The position numbers were made by a program, and so were the translations under genes. This document shows, piece after piece, positions 61,481 to 64,000 of a stretch of 64,000 nt of DNA. Numbering within the stretch: the first letter of the stretch is position 1; every line of letters begins with the position of its first letter. The stretch spans positions 124,001 through 188,000 of the forward strand of contig JAFGAR010000151.1 in assembly GCA_016933575.1 (NCBI GenBank). The letters run 5' to 3'. The notes under the pieces were generated by a model, which saw only the letters and a program-made list of their open reading frames with translations, was not told the DNA's origin and did no database searches. This stretch comes from Candidatus Thorarchaeota archaeon. GTDB taxonomy: Archaea > Asgardarchaeota > Thorarchaeia > Thorarchaeales > Thorarchaeaceae.

Positions 61481-62878
61481 TTGGACTATGATGTAGCAAT
61501 AGTAGGTAGCGGCCCTGCTGGAATTTTTTGTGCTCTAGAACTTATCAAGAATAAACCGGATATAAAGATAGTAATCATTGAACGAGGAAAAAGTATAGAG
61601 CGACGTAATTGCCCCAACTCCAATGCTGCACCTGGGTGCAAGAAATGCAATCCTTGTGATATCTTAGCGGGATGGGGCGGCGCAGGCTCTTTTTCAGATG
61701 GCAAATTGACGCGCTCAACCCAAGTTGGTGGTTGGTTGGACGAATTCATTGGAAATAAGCGTCTGATGGAGCTAATGAAATATGTCGATCAGAAGTATCT
61801 AGCATACGGAGCTCCGACAAAGGTCTATGGTACAAATGATGATACAATTGAGATGTACGCACAGAAGGCAGCATTGGTTGGAATGGAGTTGATACCTCAA
61901 ACAGTTCGTCATATGGGTCGTGAGGGCTGTATTGATGTCATGACTCGAATGTATCAAGATGTACTGAAGCATGCTACTGTCAAATTTAACACTGAAGCAA
62001 AAGATATCCTTGTCAATGGTAATTCGGTGCAGGGATTGGTCACTAATGGTGGTGAAGAAATCCATTCTAGATACGTCATTGCTGCTCCTGGTCGTATTGG
62101 GAATGAATGGTTATCAAGACAAGCTCAACGACTGAAACTTCATACCGAGAATAACTATGTCGATATCGGTCTACGTGTCGAGATACCCGAACCTGTAATG
62201 CGAGATATTGCATCTGCGCTATATGAACCGAAATTGGTGTACTATTCAAAGGAGTTCGATGACAAGGTCCGGTTATTCTGCTTCAATCCTGGTGGAGTTG
62301 TAACCACTGAATACTATGATGAGATTCTTACTGTGAACGGTCAGTCCTTTGCTAACTCAAAGACTTCAAATTCAAACTTCGCATTACTTGTTTCTACACG
62401 ATTTACTGCTCCTTTCAAAGAGCCAATTGCTTATGGCCAATCGATTGCTGGATTAGCTAACATGCTTGGCGATGGCGTTATCGTTCAACGACTTGCAGAC
62501 CTGAGACGTGGAAAGAGAAGTACAAAGGAGCGAATCGCTAGAAGTCCTGTGAAACCGAGCCTACTTGGTGCATCGCCTGGAGACTTGAGTTTTGTCCTTC
62601 CCTATCGTCATCTTAGTTCGATTCTAGAGATGTTAGATGCATTAGATCAGCTCTGTCCTGGTGTTGCGTCAGCAGGAACTCTTCTCTATGGTGTAGAAGT
62701 CAAGTTCTATTCATCGAGGCTGAAACTTAGCCAAACTCTCGAGACTGAAGTTCAGAATCTCTATGCTGCAGGAGATGGCGCTGGAATCACTAGAGGTCTT
62801 ATGCAGGCTTCGGTGTCTGGAGTGATGATTGCACGAGCTATCCTTCAGAAAGAGAATAATGTTATTGAGACCCCATAA
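61481..62878 (+). CDS. FAD-dependent dehydrogenase (COG2509-like)
   Basis: About 465 residues. FAD-binding YDVAIVGSGPAGIFCALEL starts the protein, followed by ERGKSIERRNCPNS, the cysteine patch CKKCNPCDILAGWGGAGSFSDGKL, and the C-terminal NLYAAGDGAGITRGLMQASVSG. These define the COG2509 family of uncharacterised flavoprotein dehydrogenases. I chose TTG 61481 because GGAGAG lies 8 bases upstream and the protein then begins at the family start; TTG 61433 would add 16 residues. The reaction is unknown. Confidence 0.82.
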   Translation: MDYDVAIVGSGPAGIFCALELIKNKPDIKIVIIERGKSIERRNCPNSNAAPGCKKCNPCDILAGWGGAGSFSDGKLTRSTQVGGWLDEFIGNKRLMELMKYVDQKYLAYGAPTKVYGTNDDTIEMYAQKAALVGMELIPQTVRHMGREGCIDVMTRMYQDVLKHATVKFNTEAKDILVNGNSVQGLVTNGGEEIHSRYVIAAPGRIGNEWLSRQAQRLKLHTENNYVDIGLRVEIPEPVMRDIASALYEPKLVYYSKEFDDKVRLFCFNPGGVVTTEYYDEILTVNGQSFANSKTSNSNFALLVSTRFTAPFKEPIAYGQSIAGLANMLGDGVIVQRLADLRRGKRSTKERIARSPVKPSLLGASPGDLSFVLPYRHLSSILEMLDALDQLCPGVASAGTLLYGVEVKFYSSRLKLSQTLETEVQNLYAAGDGAGITRGLMQASVSGVMIARAILQKENNVIETP

Positions 62879-62894
62879 AGAACAGATGTCACTT

Positions 62895-62934
62895 CCTAAG
62901 ATTTATAAACTAATATACCAAATGGTATCTTAGG
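62895..62934 (+). promoter_or_regulatory. TATA box and nested palindrome of the hsp20-cdc48 operon
   Basis: TTATAAA (62903-62909) lies inside a perfect 8-bp inverted repeat, CCTAAGAT (62895-62902) and ATCTTAGG (62927-62934). A second palindrome, ATACCA-AA-TGGTAT (62915-62928), stands between the TATA box and the expected start near 62935. Such placement suits a repressor that blocks polymerase, as described for the archaeal heat-shock repressor Phr. Confidence 0.55.
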
Positions 62935-62945
62935 TGCTTAACTAG

Positions 62946-63021
62946 CACTTGTACAGAAAGGAGCCCCGAACAAGTGACTCAATGGGCGATAACAATCGTC
63001 CAGGGGCTTCCTCACTGGAGG
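62946..63021 (+). promoter_or_regulatory. structured 5' leader upstream of hsp20-like gene
   Basis: Complementary segments occur in nested order: CACTTG (62946-62951) with CAAGTG (62971-62976); GGAGCCCC (62960-62967) with GGGGCTTCC (63003-63011); and a hairpin GGGCGAT-AACA-ATCGTCC (62984-63001). Finally CCTC (63010-63013) can pair with GAGG (63018-63021), which is part of the GGAGG ribosome site of the gene. The first two pairings are mutually exclusive. Confidence 0.45.
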
Positions 63022-63032
63022 CATTTCTATAG

Positions 63033-63461
63033 ATGATCGATGATGACTTTGAGTCAGTGTTTCGAAGGATATTCGAATCCTTCATGAACTCATTTGGTAA
63101 CTTCCCTGAAGGAAGTACATCCATTAGTTCATGGTCTGGCTCGATGTCCACAGAGCCTGAAGTTGTTCAACCAGAAGATAGGATTAGAGAGGTTCAGGCA
63201 GAACGTATTGACTTGGATGATAATGTACTCCTCCTCCTTGAAGTAACAGGTGAGGATGGTGAAGCTATTGCAAGAGTTGAAGGTAGAAATCTCATAGTGG
63301 TTGAAGGAATTGGCGGAAAAGAGACTACTTTCGAACTTGATTTTGATATTGATATTAAAAACTCAAACATATCTCACAGAAATGGTATCGTTGAAATTTC
63401 ACTTAAGAAAGTCAAGGATGGCAAGAAAGTAGAGACCGAAGGATATCTACACAGTGAGTAG
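63033..63461 (+). CDS. Hsp20/alpha-crystallin-like chaperone-type protein
   Basis: 142 residues. A Ser/Gly/Pro-rich N-terminal arm (residues 20-50) is followed by a beta sandwich (DDNVLLLLEVTGEDGEAIARVEGRN, LIVVEGIGGKETTFELDFDI, NISHRNGIVEISLKKV) with the strand order of the alpha-crystallin domain. It ends EISLKK where small Hsps end with an I-x-I-like tail. The weak sequence makes the call moderate. It is 14 bases upstream of cdc48 in one operon. Such pairs suggest protein quality control. GGAGG lies 11 bases before the ATG. Confidence 0.68.
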   Translation: MIDDDFESVFRRIFESFMNSFGNFPEGSTSISSWSGSMSTEPEVVQPEDRIREVQAERIDLDDNVLLLLEVTGEDGEAIARVEGRNLIVVEGIGGKETTFELDFDIDIKNSNISHRNGIVEISLKKVKDGKKVETEGYLHSE

Positions 63462-63475
63462 AGGAGTGATAAGAA

Positions 63476-64000
63476 ATGAGTGAAGATATTATTCGTTTGA
63501 AAGTTGCAGCAGCCATGCCCAAAGATCAAGGTCGTGGCATAGTCCGATTAAACTCGGACGTACGAAATCATCTTGGATTACGATCCGGAGATTATGTGCA
63601 ACTAAAAGGAACAAAGGATACAGTGGCAATTTGTTGGCCTAGTCTCAAGGAAGATGAAATTCTCGATATGGTCAGAATGGATGGTCTGATTCGTACAAAT
63701 GCTGGCGTACGACTTGGTGAGATGGTGGAAGTACGAAAGGCTACTGTTCCTGAGGCAAATAGAGTTGTTCTAGCGCCAAGTCAACCTGTTAGATTCAACC
63801 CAGGATTTGACAGTTACCTGAAGCAGCAGATACTCAATAGACCTGTTAGTAGAGGTGATATTATTCTCATCTCGACTATTGGTCAGGGTTTACAGTTTAC
63901 AGTGACACAGATCACACCTGGCAAGTTTGGTCGAGTAACCTCGGAAACAAACGTGGAGGTCTTGACTAAACCAGTCAAACCTGAAGAAATCACAGTACCG
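63476..64000 (+). CDS. cdc48: Cdc48/VAT AAA+ ATPase, N-terminal part (3' partial)
   Basis: The start is ATG after AGAGGAG. The 175 visible residues are the Cdc48 N-domain: LKVAAAMPKDQGRGIVRLNSD double-psi barrel start, RNHLGLRSGDYVQLKG, ICWPSLKEDE, VRMDGLIRTNAGVRLGEMVEV, and ANRVVLAPSQPVRF leading into the second beta domain (VSRGDIILI, FTVTQITPGKFG). The two AAA+ modules lie beyond the window. An unfoldase for proteasomal and other substrates, co-encoded with the Hsp20-like protein. Confidence 0.9.
   Translation, partial: MSEDIIRLKVAAAMPKDQGRGIVRLNSDVRNHLGLRSGDYVQLKGTKDTVAICWPSLKEDEILDMVRMDGLIRTNAGVRLGEMVEVRKATVPEANRVVLAPSQPVRFNPGFDSYLKQQILNRPVSRGDIILISTIGQGLQFTVTQITPGKFGRVTSETNVEVLTKPVKPEEITVP

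Noticed and set aside
1-64000. tRNA, rRNA, insertion sequences, integrase or prophage
   Set aside because: I looked through the intergenic regions and saw no cloverleaf-like sequence, rRNA segment, terminal inverted repeat or transposase. A covariance-model search would settle small RNAs.

Overview
The window looks like a contig fragment from an archaeon, most probably an Asgard archaeon of the Thorarchaeota type. Archaeal markers are topoisomerase VI A and B, Nre repair protein with a PCNA-binding tail, endonuclease Q, Cdc48, the F420/methanopterin enzyme Mer and TATA-box promoters. The Asgard placement rests on a roadblock/LC7 protein, two tandem longin-like proteins, and above all two tandem RNA polymerase Rpb5 proteins that carry the eukaryotic-type N-terminal jaw region as well as the usual archaeal C-terminal domain. 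The lineage below Asgard level is an inference. The DNA is AT-rich and densely coded on both strands. I saw no rRNA, tRNA, transposase, CRISPR array or phage gene.

Layout. 1-16.4 kb: 3' part of a Ski2-like helicase, small zinc-ribbon proteins, a beta-lactamase-fold hydrolase operon, Mer and a divergent Zn-alcohol dehydrogenase, EndoQ, a wHTH/Zn-ribbon regulator, Nre, an exported protein interrupted by an in-frame TAA, an orphan double T2SF membrane protein, a ribbon-helix-helix regulator with a CTG start, and a 40-residue desulforedoxin-like protein. 16.5-17.7 kb: the Rpb5 pair. 17.7-20.9 kb: dolichol/phytol kinase-like, CinA-like, HD and TatD-like hydrolases.

20.9-45.7 kb is dominated by a large surface-glycan region. 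It holds rmlA, rmlC, an RmlD-like reductase and an epimerase, a CapD-type dehydratase, a DegT aminotransferase beside a B12-binding radical SAM enzyme, at least five glycosyltransferases, a Wzx-type flippase, two PIG-L deacetylases, two ATP-grasp proteins (one apparently dead), a HAD phosphatase and an Alg14/Alg13 pair. A FAD/Fe-S 2-hydroxyacid dehydrogenase pair lies inside it; its Fe-S subunit ends in an SCP2-like domain. Nucleotide sugars would be made, modified (epimerised, aminated, acetylated, deacetylated), assembled on a lipid carrier and flipped.

45.9-55.8 kb: hypotheticals, a RecB-like nuclease, a transglutaminase-like protein, a long coiled-coil/wHTH protein, AmrS, a DUF2797 protein, the longin-like pair, and a roadblock gene followed after 6 bp by a NifB-type radical SAM gene with all cluster cysteines. 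55.9-60.3 kb is a compact operon: topoisomerase VI B, A, a coiled-coil/wHTH protein and a PD-(D/E)XK nuclease-like protein. 60.4-64 kb: an AN1 zinc finger/site-2 protease fusion, a FAD dehydrogenase, and an Hsp20-like/Cdc48 operon behind a palindromic promoter and a structured leader; Cdc48 runs off the end.
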